The translations under genes and the position numbers were made by a program. Positions 1-10,794 of a stretch of 64,000 bases of DNA are shown piece by piece. The DNA is from Sergeia podlipaevii (taxonomy: Eukaryota; Euglenozoa; Kinetoplastea; Trypanosomatida; Trypanosomatidae), in NCBI GenBank assembly GCA_030849805.1, contig JASANZ010002247.1, forward strand, positions 1-64,000, in the 5' to 3' direction. Position 1 is the first letter of the stretch. Each line of letters begins with the position of its first letter. The notes beneath the pieces were generated by a model. It was given only the letters and a program-made list of their open reading frames with translations, was not told where the DNA came from and searched no databases.

Positions 1-889
1 AAAAAGTGTGCTTAGGGTAACAGGAGTGGAAGCCCAAGAAAAACAAACGATCAAGCCCAAACACAAATCATAACAACCACAGCAGATGATATACAATTAT
101 ATACAATTCCTATATATATATATTTATGTGTGTATATATGTAAATGCGCGCAACGAGGTGACTGTGTATGTGTGTATCAAAGATGCACTTGAGAACTAGT
201 AAACTTTTTATATAAAAAATGTGAAGTATAGGAATCCTAATGAATCAACCCACACTATCAGCTATATAAATATGTGTGTGTGTGTGTATGTGTGTGTGTG
301 TGTTATGCGTTACTTTTCTCTTGTAAGCTGTCTGAAAAATGTGTGCTTTCTTTATTCGTGTGTGTTTCTATTTCCTTCCTGTGTACTCCCTTTATAATGA
401 AAAAAAAAAAGCGGAGAAATAAAAAGGAAGTAAAAATGTTGTCTAGCTATATGAAAGAAGTGACACTATCAAGGAGATTCCAGAGTGTTGCATTACTGCA
501 AGTATAATTGCAAGAAGACCACCAATCAAAAATAGTATGTCTTCTAAAAAAAAATATAGAAGGAAAAATTTCACCTTTCACATAATATATTTTAAAGCCA
601 AGTGCTTTTGCAATCATACAAACCAAATCAAGACAAACTTTCAAAAAAAGGAAAAAAAAAACGAATCACTTTTCTGCTTTGCCTTTGCTTTAGAAAAAGC
701 AAATAAATAAAATATAAAATAAAACGCAACCGCAAAAAAAAAAAAGAAGCAAAAATAGAAAACAAAACAAATGGACGAGTTACCATTGCAAAGTAATAAA
801 TAGGAAAAGCGAGCTTCAGATGTGGGGAAGAAGGAAAGGGGGAGGGAAGAGAAGGCCGACATGCCAAAGAAAGAAAAATCATTTCTCTT
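1..889. other. Intergenic spacer, left edge
   Basis: AT-rich spacer after the stop of the alpha-kinase gene. It contains a TG repeat near 273-303 and several poly-A runs (for example 731-745). Short open frames here are repeat-driven. The next gene of the unit would start off the left edge. I see no RNA gene. Confidence 0.7.
273..303. repeat. (TG)n microsatellite
   Basis: About 15 TG units with one TA interruption, in the spacer. It forces the Val-Cys repeat translation seen on the plus strand, which is not a gene. Confidence 0.9.
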
Positions 890-2611
890 TTACTCTCCTA
901 AGAGTTGGGATAACCGCACAGCATAGTCGACTCGTTCTTCATCCGTCATCTCCGCAAGTGGTTTTGGCAAAGGGATCAAGTCCTGGGGTCGCACCGGGCT
1001 CTGATCACGCAGTTGAGCAGCTAAAAGACAGTAGTAGTTATCCTTTTTGGAACTTCGCAGTAGTCGTTGGACGTCCTCATCCAACGGTTGCATACTAACA
1101 GCAGCGCAGATCTGGTTGCACTTGTGCTTCTCCACCCACTTATCAATGCCTCTCTGGCCCATGTTCCCCATACCAAGTCCCTTGCCATCCTCAGTGTGGA
1201 TCTGTGGGTCAGTGAGAAAGTCGTTGACACCCTGCAAATCGCACACAAGCATGGAACCACCGCTCTCGACAAGGGTGAAGTGTGAGAAGGCCTCGGCTGC
1301 TTCAAGAACACGAAATCGCTTTGCTTCCTCTCCATCATCGAGCTTTGTTTCGTTGGTAGTGTAGATTCCTCCAAAATTGTTGGTATACTTGGTAAAGTTC
1401 CCTCTCAGCTTTGGCTCCATGATGAATAAAATGTCATGAGTGTCTTCAGTCTTGTAAGAGAAGAAGCCAGTGCGTGTTTGTTGATAGATGTCAGGAATGT
1501 ACTGCTTTTCTATCCGCACAACGTGGCACTGTAGAAAGGATATGTTAGGCTTGGACTCACCACCTTTCGCAGGTAGCTTGTTAAAGTTCTCTGCAAATGC
1601 CAGACACATGCACTGCGCCTCGCCTTCATTGAAGTAGTCCTTCTCAATCACATGCGTTACATTTCGGCGAAACAGCTTCGCCACCATGTCCGTCCCAGCG
1701 CCTTCTTCATCGAGTTCTTCGACGGCAAAGCACACACGCATGCCACCTTGGCCGACACCCCTGTTGGGGTGCTGGACGCGCACAAGTGTAGGGCACTCCT
1801 TCCACTGAGAGGACACCAAGTCGTACACATATTTCTTGGCAGGGCACAGCACCGAAGGCTCATCGGTGGGAAGTGGAACATCTTGTGACGGTGGGCTCCA
1901 TGACTTTTTCAATGAGGGTGATCCAGCTTGAAGATTGGCTGCTGCTGCTGCTGGTGGAGAAGGTGATGGTGAAGCAGCGCTCGTTCCGCCAGCGTTGTTC
2001 GCTTGTCTTGGGGCACGCCGTGCCACTTCTGGCTCTGGAGAGCCCTCCGTGTCCTTGTGAGCGTTCGCAGGAAGACCTGGAGCAGAAGCGGGCATCGTCT
2101 TCAACACTACTTCTCTCTTTTGAGTATTGGGAGCAGCTCGCGGGGGTGGCTTCCTCGGCGCAGCCGTTGCAACTGGAGAGGTAGAGTTTGCCTTTGGGAG
2201 TTTCTTTGGGTCTCTGTACCTTTTAACGGGCACGATAGGGCAAGGAGTGGCCACAGAGCCGTAGTTAGTAAGCTCCAGCTTCTTGACAGGCGGCACTCTA
2301 TCCATTCGTTCCACACCACTTGCTATGACGGATGATGCAGGTGCGGTGGAGGACTGAGAGTGCGGAGGCGAGTCATGAGAAGAGGAAGCAAGCAATGGAT
2401 TTTCATCTGCATGCACCTTAGTTGCAGAGTAGTGCAGCATTGAAGAACTTGAGTGTAGTTGAGAACATGGTGCGGGCTGGGGGGAAGCAATGATGGGGAC
2501 TGTCAGTGGAGAAGCAGTGATGACCACCTCTGTATCATCATCATGGTGATGGAGGTGGGGACGCTTCTTTTCTAAGCGCGGGTTCTTTTTGATAATAGTG
2601 GTGAGTTCCAT
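890..2611 (-). CDS. Alpha-kinase (eEF2K/MHCK family) with C-terminal UIM-like helix
   Basis: A 573-aa atypical Ser/Thr protein kinase. Residues about 1-255 are disordered (His/Asp patch, Pro/Ser/Ala-rich). The alpha-kinase domain spans about 275-510. Visible hallmarks are the ATP-site lysine in VAK (K312), the catalytic stretch DLQG (D458) then TDPQIH (D468), the Gly-rich loop GKGLGMGNMGQRG (476-488), and the zinc ligands H444, H496, C498 and C502 (HKCNQIC). This order and the TDPQIHT wording resemble eEF2 kinase more than TRPM channels, but no calmodulin-binding segment or Sel1 repeats are evident. Residues 556-573 (TDEERVDYAVRLSQLLGE) fit a ubiquitin-interacting motif. The frame runs 27 codons further upstream through poly-A/T sequence; the ATG at 2611 begins a normal coding composition and was chosen. 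The substrate is unknown. Confidence 0.88.
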   Translation of the reverse strand: MELTTIIKKNPRLEKKRPHLHHHDDDTEVVITASPLTVPIIASPQPAPCSQLHSSSSMLHYSATKVHADENPLLASSSHDSPPHSQSSTAPASSVIASGVERMDRVPPVKKLELTNYGSVATPCPIVPVKRYRDPKKLPKANSTSPVATAAPRKPPPRAAPNTQKREVVLKTMPASAPGLPANAHKDTEGSPEPEVARRAPRQANNAGGTSAASPSPSPPAAAAANLQAGSPSLKKSWSPPSQDVPLPTDEPSVLCPAKKYVYDLVSSQWKECPTLVRVQHPNRGVGQGGMRVCFAVEELDEEGAGTDMVAKLFRRNVTHVIEKDYFNEGEAQCMCLAFAENFNKLPAKGGESKPNISFLQCHVVRIEKQYIPDIYQQTRTGFFSYKTEDTHDILFIMEPKLRGNFTKYTNNFGGIYTTNETKLDDGEEAKRFRVLEAAEAFSHFTLVESGGSMLVCDLQGVNDFLTDPQIHTEDGKGLGMGNMGQRGIDKWVEKHKCNQICAAVSMQPLDEDVQRLLRSSKKDNYYCLLAAQLRDQSPVRPQDLIPLPKPLAEMTDEERVDYAVRLSQLLGE

Positions 2612-3608
2612 GATATGCTGTTGCTTGTGTTGGAACAATTCTCTTTTTTTTTCTTTTTTTTGAAAAAAAAGCCAAAGTAGTATATTAAACACGACAAAGA
2701 TAACTGTTGTTTACTCTTTTCTGCAAAAAAAAAGGACAACAAAATATAGAAACTAAAAAAAAAAAATCGAAATATATGAACCGAAAAAAATAGCTAATAG
2801 CTTTTCTTTTGTTCGTGCTAATTCGATGTGATACGTTCGCGAAATGTTCTAGAGCGTAACTGTATGTGTTTCCTATCGCTCCCTTTTTTTTTCTTTTTTC
2901 GAATCTCCTTATATTTCTTTCTTTGTGTTGTACAGATTGAAAAGGAAGTTGTTGTATGCAAAAAAAAAAAAAAGAGAGAGAGAGAGAGAGCAAGAAGTCA
3001 TGAGGATAAGATATCGTGATGCATAGAGACATTCTACTACTACTACTATGTGACTTAACAAAAGGGTAAGTATATACACATAAAACTTTTTTTTGTGTAC
3101 GTTTGATTGTCTCTTTATTACTTGCGACTGCAGCAAAAAAAAAGGAGAACAATAATATTAAGCATTAAAGATAACGTAACAGTAAAAGAAGGGGGGAGGG
3201 AGAGACACAACAATAGCAACAACAACCATATACCTTTAAGTGCCCTCAACAATTTTTTTCGAAAGTATCGAATACAACATCATTACTTGCTTTTAAATAA
3301 CAACAATGAATATATGCCTTTATTGCATCTCTCCCGCGCACGCCTCTGCTACTGCGGCTGCAAAGACTTTGAGAAAAAGAAGAAGAAAAAGAAGAAAAGA
3401 TAACAACTGTGTGATGATGCCTAATGATAAATCACCAATACATGCAATTCATTCAGTCGGCCGATAGTGAAAAGATAGAAGAAAAGAGAGTAGAGGAAGT
3501 TAAGACACACAAACGGCATTACAAATATATTTTTATAGGTACCTTGTAAGTGTGTCTTCTTCCAGCCCCTTTCCCCCAGCTTTTTCCATTTAATGCCATC
3601 CCTTTATC
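2612..3608. other. Intergenic spacer
   Basis: Spacer between the COQ8 stop and the alpha-kinase start. It holds minus-strand pyrimidine tracts (plus-strand purines at 2961-2991 and 3370-3401) that could direct trans-splicing. A 155-codon minus frame at 2685-3152 has Phe/Lys/Ser-rich random composition and is not called. Confidence 0.6.
2961..2991. repeat. Poly-A then (GA)n purine tract
   Basis: About 13 A followed by about 9 GA units. On the transcribed strand this is a (CT)n-poly-T tract, 350-380 nt upstream of the alpha-kinase ATG, so it could serve as a polypyrimidine tract. Confidence 0.7.
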
Positions 3609-5330
3609 CTACACTGTTCGCGCCTTCAGCAGAGCCTTTCGTTCATCATAGATCTCCCAGAAGATCTTCCCGCTCGGGATGCTGGCGCCAAACTTCGTTG
3701 CCATCAAAATTGTACCACTGAGGCGGCGGTGCAGCGAATAAATGGGAGTGGATGGTGGACGAAGGCGTAACTTAATCATTGTTGGCACGTGGGCCTGGAT
3801 CTTCTCTGGGATGTTTACTGCTGAAAAGTCAAACAGCCCATTGCGATTGCGGAAGGCCTCGCCGAGGAGCATCACACTACTGACATGGGCATCAAGCATT
3901 TCCTTTACCTCTCGACCAGTGAGAAACCCAAGTGTGATGCTCTTGGCAATAATTTCTTCACGATCACAGCGCGCAGCAGCTGCGACCACGTCAAGATACT
4001 CATTTACAAAGTTCGGGTCGTACTCGCGAGCGGCGCCAAAATCGAGTAGATTGACTCGATTGTTCTTTGCATCATAAAGAAAATTAGCATAGTTGGGGTC
4101 GGTCTGCATAAAATTCCACGAGAACAACTCCCTCAGTGTTAGCCGCATCATGTTCTCCATTAAGTAGTTCTTGAAGTCCTGTGGCACACCTGCGCGCTTG
4201 GCAACTTGATCAATAGGAACGCCACGCACAAACTCAGAAATGAGAACCTGATCCGTCGACAAGGTCTCAAATACACGGGGCACGTAAAGCGCCTCGCAAA
4301 GATCCGCGTCCGCCGCAACGAGATCTCTATACCTAGACTGTTTTGCCGCCTCAAGGGTGTACTGACATTCCATCTGTAACTCCGCGCGCAACTCCTGAAG
4401 AATGCTATCCACAAACATACCTGGGGGTAGAATATTGAGCGACATGAGTAACTTCAAGTTTGCAACGTCCGAGTCGATACTCCGCGCAACACCGGGGTAC
4501 TGCACCTTGACCGCCACCTCCTGACCATCCTCCCAGTTCATGCCTGCCTCTGTGGTCGATCTAGACAGTGGCGGTGGAGGCTTCTTGAGCCTCGCGTAGT
4601 GCACTTGCCCAATGCTCGCTGCGGCAATCGGTTGATTATCGAAGTGGTTAAAAATATTCGTGCGCCACATCTCTGACCCGAATGCCTTCGCAAGCGCCTT
4701 GTTGAGCTGACCTGCTGGCATTGCAAACGCCTGATCCCGCACCTTCTCAAAGAGCGCCGTCACGTGCGCCGGCACGGTGTTGGCGTCCTGAATGCTCAAC
4801 ATCTGACCTAGCTTCAGCACCGCGCCACGCATCCTGCACAGCGTATCCACAATGTGCTGATGTCCTTGAGTGGAGAGTAATCCACCGCTGGGCGTGCTTC
4901 CAGTAAGTTTGTCCCATCCTAGCTGCATGAAGAGGGAGGTGAAGCCAAACGCTCTGGTGGTGCGCGTAGCCGGGACAGCCTTCTGACGCATGTTCTTGCT
5001 TTCCTGGTAGGAAGAGTTCGTAAGGTCGTGTACGAGGTCTTGCGAGAGAGGTTGCGGCTTCCTATTCTTCTGCTGCTGCTCTTGACCTTGGGCCGTTGCG
5101 GATAATGATGATAATGTTGACAAAGTATTGTTTGAAAGAAGCCCCTCTTGCCCCTCCTTCCCCTCCCCCTCCTGAAGCAGAGGCTCGCTGTAAGTGGTGC
5201 TAAATGTCTCTGGGAAGATAGAGAGCGAAGGCACTACTACCCCACTGGGCAAGAAGGCCGCTATTATCCTAGAAGCGCCGCGGGCAACGTTGCAGTACGC
5301 ACTTTGACATGATCTAGTGCAGCGCAGCAT
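3609..5330 (-). CDS. COQ8: COQ8/ADCK3-type atypical kinase (ABC1/UbiB family)
   Basis: A 573-aa UbiB-family protein needed for coenzyme Q biosynthesis, acting at the mitochondrial inner membrane as an ATPase or atypical kinase supporting the CoQ complex. The N terminus (MLRCTRSCQSAYCNVARGAS) is basic and lacks acidic residues, as in a mitochondrial presequence; residues 50-120 are low complexity. Family signatures are intact: the KxGQ motif KLGQ (173-176), the Ala-rich loop AAASIGQVH (236-244) replacing the usual glycine loop, VAVKVQYPG (K275), ECQYTLEA (321-328), the catalytic DPNYANF (411-417) and metal-binding DFG (430-432). Length suits COQ8 once the presequence is counted. The frame is open for 23 codons upstream, but that part is the (TA)n-(GA)n leader, so the ATG at 5330 was chosen. 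Confidence 0.92.
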   Translation of the reverse strand: MLRCTRSCQSAYCNVARGASRIIAAFLPSGVVVPSLSIFPETFSTTYSEPLLQEGEGKEGQEGLLSNNTLSTLSSLSATAQGQEQQQKNRKPQPLSQDLVHDLTNSSYQESKNMRQKAVPATRTTRAFGFTSLFMQLGWDKLTGSTPSGGLLSTQGHQHIVDTLCRMRGAVLKLGQMLSIQDANTVPAHVTALFEKVRDQAFAMPAGQLNKALAKAFGSEMWRTNIFNHFDNQPIAAASIGQVHYARLKKPPPPLSRSTTEAGMNWEDGQEVAVKVQYPGVARSIDSDVANLKLLMSLNILPPGMFVDSILQELRAELQMECQYTLEAAKQSRYRDLVAADADLCEALYVPRVFETLSTDQVLISEFVRGVPIDQVAKRAGVPQDFKNYLMENMMRLTLRELFSWNFMQTDPNYANFLYDAKNNRVNLLDFGAAREYDPNFVNEYLDVVAAAARCDREEIIAKSITLGFLTGREVKEMLDAHVSSVMLLGEAFRNRNGLFDFSAVNIPEKIQAHVPTMIKLRLRPPSTPIYSLHRRLSGTILMATKFGASIPSGKIFWEIYDERKALLKARTV

Positions 5331-5812
5331 AGTCCCTCTTCTCTCTCTCTCTATAGATATATATATATGTGTGTAAACACCTACCTGTTGTAAAGACAAG
5401 AGGGGGGCTGGCTCTTAATTGCAAGAAGAAAAAAGCGCCAAGTGCCTATTATTGAAAGCTCCTTTATTTTTCCTTCTTTTTGCGATGTGCTTAGGAGCGA
5501 ATGTATGTATTTTCTGTTTTTTGATTCGCATTGGATGATATGAAAGTTTTGAAAAAAGAGAGGTAGGGGGAGGATATTCATTTTTATTTTTTCAAAAGAA
5601 AAGAAAAAGTCACGTTATGGCACAGATAAAGAGCTAACCTATTGAACACTTGTCTTCGCTTTGCCTTTTCATTGTTTTGTAAACTTCTTTGCAGCATAAT
5701 AAATCAACAAATAAAGTAAATAGCTATAACTAAAGGAAAGCATCACTGACAATTCATACCCAAAGTAAAGCCACTATACCTACCTCCGTATACAAGATTG
5801 AAGCCCACAATT
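5331..5812. other. Intergenic spacer with COQ8 5' leader
   Basis: Contains the COQ8 leader, with a (TA)n-(GA)n element at 5339-5368, and a probable splice acceptor at 5385-5386. The rest is the AT-rich 3' region of the 1014-aa gene. No other gene is seen. Confidence 0.6.
5385..5386 (-). promoter_or_regulatory. Candidate spliced-leader acceptor (AG) for COQ8
   Basis: On the minus strand a C/T-rich stretch ends in ACAACAG, followed by a leader of about 54 nt before the ATG at 5330. This is inferred from the trypanosomatid rule that the first AG after a polypyrimidine tract is used; further AGs nearby are possible. Confidence 0.45.
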
Positions 5813-8800
5813 TTATAGCTTCGCTACTCTTTTATTCTCCTTCATCACAAGCTCGCTCACCTTCATAAACCACTCCGCAACCTCCTTCTTGGTAGAGCCG
5901 CGCACGTTATCCACTGTACGCCCAATGTACTCCAGAAAGTGCAGCTGTGTTGGGCCAGACCCCCGTAGCTTCTCCACCTCAATCGCCTCCACGGATGCGC
6001 ACACGCGGTGCAATATGTGGCTGTTGCTACACTGAAGCAAATTCACCATCGCAGAGAAGTAAATCACAAACCGCTCACGTGCATCGCGGATGTAGCCTGG
6101 CGTGCTACTCCACAAGAGGCAAAGCTTATCAAAGAGCGAGGCGACCACGAGCAGCACCGCGCTGATAGGATCAAGCTTCTCCAGCGCTTTGGTGTGCTCA
6201 CCGGCTAATGCAGCGACGGCGGAATTCGGGTCTGCGAGCTGCTCCATGAGTGTAGTGCCGTTGCACTTCTCAATACCCTGGCACGCGGCGCGCACGTAGG
6301 CAGCAAAGTGTTTCAGCAGCGTCGTGGGGGGCTCTCCATNTTAGGCAAGGCAGCGCAATGTCTGTCCAGTGCTTTAGCATACACGCATCACTCACAGCGA
6401 AAGCGGCGCTGGCGGTGGCAAGAGAGCGCAGGTACGCCTCGGTGCGCGCCAGCCCAACGCGAGTGCTGCGTTCAAGCGTGGTGGCATCCACTGTAAGCGG
6501 CGCGAGAGTCCCTACCAGTATTGCCTCCACAGCACTGGGTGCCATGTGCTGCGGGATAGTGGCCAGCTGCTGCTGCATGCGAATTGTCAGTCGCTGCGTA
6601 GCCTTGCGCTTGCGCTGTGCAGCAAGGCTGCCAGCACCACCAGTCACACTGGAAGCAGCATGCGTCGCATGAAGGGCAAAGATTTTGGTAAGGGTATGAA
6701 GCGCGGTCGCGAGTTCAGGAAGTGGAAGAGTTTGAAAAATGACTGCTGAGTCTAGAGCGTAAAATAAAAGCGCAGCCGCCCTGGCTGTCGCGGTGGTGAA
6801 GGATACAGGTTGTCGTGGCTGTTGCGGCTGTAGTGGTAGTACAGGACCCCCGACAAGCGCCATGGCTGCATTCAGAAAGGACAACTGTGCATCTGCGCCG
6901 CCTTCTTCCCCTCCTTGCTGCTGCAGCGACTGTGCTCTTAATCCCATAGCAGCAGCAGCCGCACCGTCGGTGTCGTTAGCAGTGTAGATAATGCCTGCTA
7001 CTTTGGCAACTTCCTTGAGAAGAACGGTGATGGTGCTGGCGTGTTCGTTACCTAGCTGCGACGATGGCATTGTTGTTGTTGACGTCGCCGTCGTGTTGTT
7101 CCCAGTGTGGGCGTCTTCCCCATGCTCTCCCTGGTGATGCTGCTGTTCGTCTTCCAGCTCAGGCTCCTCCATCGCACTCAGTACAACGAGCTTCATGAGT
7201 GCATCAGCGCCAAAAGATTCACTCGCGTACAGCGCACTCACCGGCGGCACTCGAGCTGCTGTCGCTGATCCAGTACCCTTACCATGGGCAGCAAAACGTG
7301 GAAGCTGCAGGATGTGCTCTGCAATTGAGTCAAAGAGAGCCAGAGTGGAAGTGGGAGTGAGCAGGGCGTGATGGATCGTGGCATCGGCGGTAGGCATCGT
7401 GTAGGCATAAGCTAGCAGCAAGCGCAAGAAGGAAGGCGTCATGATGGGACTCGCAATACAGTCCTCAGAGCACAGATGCGTTTCTGTGGCGCGCTCCACG
7501 AAGCGGGTGTTATCTGTGAGATCAGCTTGTGGCATGCCACGCAGGGCGGCGAGAATGTAGAGCTCGTAGAAGGAGAAAAGACGCTTCTTTGCGGCCTGGC
7601 CTTCATCAGCGCGCTGCTGCTGTTGCTCCGTTTCTACACGTTGCAGTTCCCGCGATACCGCACTCCTGAGCGAGCGCGTAGCAGCGGTCTGCGCGGATGG
7701 AGAAACACCTAACGCAGTCGGGGCTGCCGGCGTGCTCGCCATGGACGCAACGAGGCACTTTTCGATTGCCCCGCGGACAATCTCTGCGAGACACAGCAAA
7801 CCAAATCCGGCTATCCCGTCTGTATCTTCATCATCTTGTACCTTTGCAGCTCCTTCTCTCACAGGACTGAAATAGAGAAGACGAAAAGTACGCCATGAGT
7901 ACGGCGGCCGCTTGCCTAGCCTTTCCCACACCAAATGCCCACAGATTTCTTGGCCATTATCGAAAGCGCTGTGACGCCTTGTCAGGAGCGCCGTCGTCAG
8001 AAGGTGGAGGGCACGAGTATATCCCTCAGCGGAGGCAAGCCCATATGCACTTGTGCGCCACAGAGCCTCAGAGCCAATCATGCGCACAATACCGCTCACA
8101 TCCACGTGGGATCGAGCTGCAAGTGTGCTGAGAAGTACCTCCGAAGATGTCACGCTCAGTTCAGTAATGCGAAAAAATGCATGAGCGGCCTTCGAGTACG
8201 CACGGGGAGCCAGAATAGAGAGCAAGGTAGGCGCCGCAGCACCAGTGACCTGCAGCTCAAATAGCTGGTTAAGCTTATCCGTGAGGTGCACCATTGCGTC
8301 CACATTTTTCTGCACAAACTTCACAGTAGCGCGTGCCTTGCCAGTAGCTGCGAGTTCCTCATAAGCGCGCAGCAGCGTCGTTACCCTCACTGTTTGGACA
8401 AGATGAGGGTATAGAGACGCGTAAAGATGTCCGGGTGCAGAGGAGAAGGAGCCTCGACTGGCTGCAGGTCGTGGAGCGACAGTAAGGAGCTGCTGCATAT
8501 TCAATCCACCAACGCCGCTGCTGCTGCCTGAGACCGTGTGTAGAACACCATCATCAAGGGCCTTTTCTGTGCTACGCAGCATACCCCAAAGCACTGCGAA
8601 GAAGGCAGAAAAATCACACACAACGTCCTTGTGCGTCACCAGCAACTTGGCGTTTTCAACAAGGAAGGCAAGATCGGTCGGGGCAATGATATGAATTCCT
8701 TCTGGGCGTTGGTAGATCTGTATAGAGGCCTGCTGCTGGGAGACCCCACAAGCGGTAAGGATGCTGTTTATTCTGTAAACTGCAGCAACAACGGGGTCTA

Positions 8801-8858
8801 CTGAGACTGTGGCGGTCCCGCCAGTAACATGGACAGTAATGGGCCGTGATAGAAGCAT
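5813..8858 (-). CDS. Conserved-looking hypothetical protein, about 1014 aa, frame broken at ambiguous base 6340
   Basis: Not recognised. The frame from the ATG at 8858 runs cleanly to an N at 6340, then continues about 20 codons out of frame. A second open frame carries on to the stop at 5813. Dropping the N joins both frames exactly (3045 nt, 1014 aa), reading LPCL-N-GEPPTTLLKHF across the junction, so the break is most likely a sequencing or assembly artefact. The protein is mostly helical in appearance, rich in Ala and Leu, with low-complexity Gln/His/Thr inserts in the middle (EDEQQHHQGEHGEDAH) and a compact C-terminal helical part (KLCLLWSSTPGYIRDARERF). No signal peptide, membrane helix or catalytic motif stands out. 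A HEAT-like scaffold is possible, but this is only an impression. Confidence 0.75.
6340..6340. other. Ambiguous base (N) causing an apparent frameshift
   Basis: This is the only non-ACGT base in the window. The coding frame changes exactly here, and removing the base restores one continuous frame. Confidence 0.9.
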
Positions 8859-9585
8859 TTTTTTTTCCAGTGGGTGATATATATATTTGTGAAAGTTGAG
8901 GCTATCGAGTCTCCTTTTCTCTCTGGTGCCTTGTTGAGCGATAAGTTACCTGTAAATTCGTATTTTTTTTTTCTTTTGTTGTGTGCCTGTTCTTTCGTCC
9001 TCCTACCTTTTCAGATACTCTTTTGATGAAAATAGTGAGTTATTCCTACCTTTGATGTGTGTGGCAGATGAATATTGTTCACTCTCACTCACACTCACAA
9101 GCGACGAGTCGCTCTTTCTTTTTTTCTTTTTGCTTTGCAAGCGAGAAGTGTCAACTTGTATGTCTATATTGAATGTGCTTAACGCCGCTATTCCTTTCCG
9201 CGTTGATATATTTCTTTTCAAAAAAAAAAAAGAATATATATTGTTTATAATATGCTGTTCCTTACAAAAAGAAAGAAAGAAAGAAAAGCAAAATACAACA
9301 ATCATTTCAAGGACTTAAATTCATTAAAGAGAGTCAGAAAAGCATATCAGCGTGAGACGATTCCTCCCAGCTTCCTAGAAGGAACATTCGGCCAAAAAAA
9401 AGCCAAGCGCAAGAGAAATGAAGAAAAACAAAAGTGTCTCTCACACTACAACGCCTAGCTACTTGCGCGAGGTACTAATACGTCGCCCATGCAAATATAC
9501 ATGAGAAAGTCTGTTTTTTTTCTTTTTGATTATTCAAATAAAGGTAGATAAAAGAAGAGTGGTTTTGCCTTTATGCACAATCTGC
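8859..9585. other. Intergenic spacer
   Basis: AT-rich. A short (TA)n lies about 20 nt before the 8858 start, and a plus-strand (GAAA)n purine tract at 9266-9287 (pyrimidine on the transcribed strand) lies further up. No RNA gene or credible short ORF. Confidence 0.6.
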
Positions 9586-10182
9586 TTAGACGTGGCGGAA
9601 AGCCTTGCTCTTGTACGCGCGACCAGGGCGGCGACCACGCTTGGTCTCCTTACCGCGGTTGCTGGCGTAGGGCTTGGCGTGTCCGCCGGGGACGCCGGCA
9701 GCGCCGAAGTGCTTGACGGATTCGCGGCCGCTCTTGCGACCACGGAGCAGGAAGGTGTTCTTACCAGTAGGGGCGATCATGGCGAGCTGATCGAAGGTCA
9801 GGCACTCGCCACCGGCAGCGGTGATGCTCTGGCGAGCGTTCTTGGAGAAGCGGAGAGCGCACACGCGGAGAGCGGGGATGCGGGCCATGCGCACATCATC
9901 GAGCACGTCGCCGACGATGACGGCGATGGGGGCCTTCTTGCTCTTCTCAGTAAAGTTCATCTTGCGCTTGGTCACGACAGCGATGCGGCTGAGGGAGATG
10001 GGAGCGCGGTTGCTGCGGCTCTTGAGGAGGCGCTGGTACACAAGCTTGTTGAAGCTGGAGTTGGTGCGCTTGGCGAGGAACTTGTACAGCTTGATGAGAA
10101 GCTTGATGTAAGGGTTGGAGGAGTACGTGTGGTGACGGATCACACGCTTCTTCTTGGTCACGCCAGTGAGGTCAACGCCCAT
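9586..10182 (-). CDS. RPL18: 60S ribosomal protein eL18
   Basis: A 198-aa cytosolic large-subunit ribosomal protein. Recognisable eL18 wording includes the N-terminal MGVDLTG, the segment KLYKFLAKRTNSSFNKLV, LSRIAVVTK, VVGDVLDDVR, the Ala-Gly-Gly-Glu-Cys-Leu-Thr-Phe-Asp-Gln-Leu stretch, and a basic C terminus (GKETKRGRRPGRAYKSK). Full length for the family. The frame continues upstream of the ATG at 10182 through non-coding-looking sequence, and MGVD is the conserved start. Codons are strongly GC3-biased compared with neighbours, consistent with high expression. The antisense strand carries a long open frame as a by-product of this bias. A probable splice acceptor lies 28 nt upstream. Confidence 0.96.
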   Translation of the reverse strand: MGVDLTGVTKKKRVIRHHTYSSNPYIKLLIKLYKFLAKRTNSSFNKLVYQRLLKSRSNRAPISLSRIAVVTKRKMNFTEKSKKAPIAVIVGDVLDDVRMARIPALRVCALRFSKNARQSITAAGGECLTFDQLAMIAPTGKNTFLLRGRKSGRESVKHFGAAGVPGGHAKPYASNRGKETKRGRRPGRAYKSKAFRHV

Positions 10183-10794
10183 TGCTGCGAAGATGTAAGA
10201 AAGGCTAAACCTACGATGATAATTATAGTGATGATAATATGATGGAGCAGAGGATGTGAGAAAAAAAAAAGAGAGGGAAGATGTTAGTGCAAAGAAAAAG
10301 ATAATATTGTGACAGCGATAAACAAAAGTCGGTCTCATATGAAACGTTTTGACCTGTTCTAAATGCTGTTTTTTTTTTCTTTTTTAAATGCAAAGATGCT
10401 CACTTCCTATATGTGCTCCCTTTCCTTTTGATTCCTTTTCTCTGTAAGTACTGTCTTTGCACTAGCGGCAGTGAAAGTCACAGCATCTCTATCAACTCAG
10501 TAGCTATATATGTATGTATATATATATGTGTGCGTGTGTGTGTAAAACAACCTGCATCATACGAAGCAATTTGCTTTCACTCCGTAAATAGTAATGATAA
10601 TAATAATAATAACTGTATGCGCTTTTGTGTCTCAGTTGAGCGGGACTAAAGCGTCGCCACTTGGAAATGGGGAGGTACAGGTATATGTGCGTTCTGTTAT
10701 ATCGGTATATACATTTTCACTTTACAAAAAGAAAAGCAATTGTTAGAAAACAGTAGCACATTTTCCTACCCCAATTATATAAGGGATACGCCGC
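10183..10794. other. Intergenic spacer with eL18 5' region
   Basis: Holds the eL18 leader and its pyrimidine tract (plus-strand purines at 10256-10283), a TA/TG repeat at 10505-10543 and a short (AAT)n at 10597-10613. No further gene is seen. Confidence 0.6.
10210..10211 (-). promoter_or_regulatory. Candidate spliced-leader acceptor for eL18
   Basis: On the minus strand a long C/T tract (complement of 10256-10283) is followed, about 45 nt on, by CATCGTAG. That AG is the first after the tract and leaves a leader of about 27 nt before ATG. Inferred from the trypanosomatid acceptor rule. Confidence 0.5.

Noticed and set aside
274..507. Frame starting with alternating Val-Cys
   Set aside because: Product of the TG microsatellite.
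2685..3152. 155-codon minus-strand frame
   Set aside because: Phe, Lys and Ser from homopolymers, no codon bias, overlapping likely splice signals of the alpha-kinase gene.
9526..10242. 238-codon plus-strand frame opposite eL18
   Set aside because: It is the antisense of a GC3-biased ribosomal protein gene; the minus-strand product is clearly eL18.
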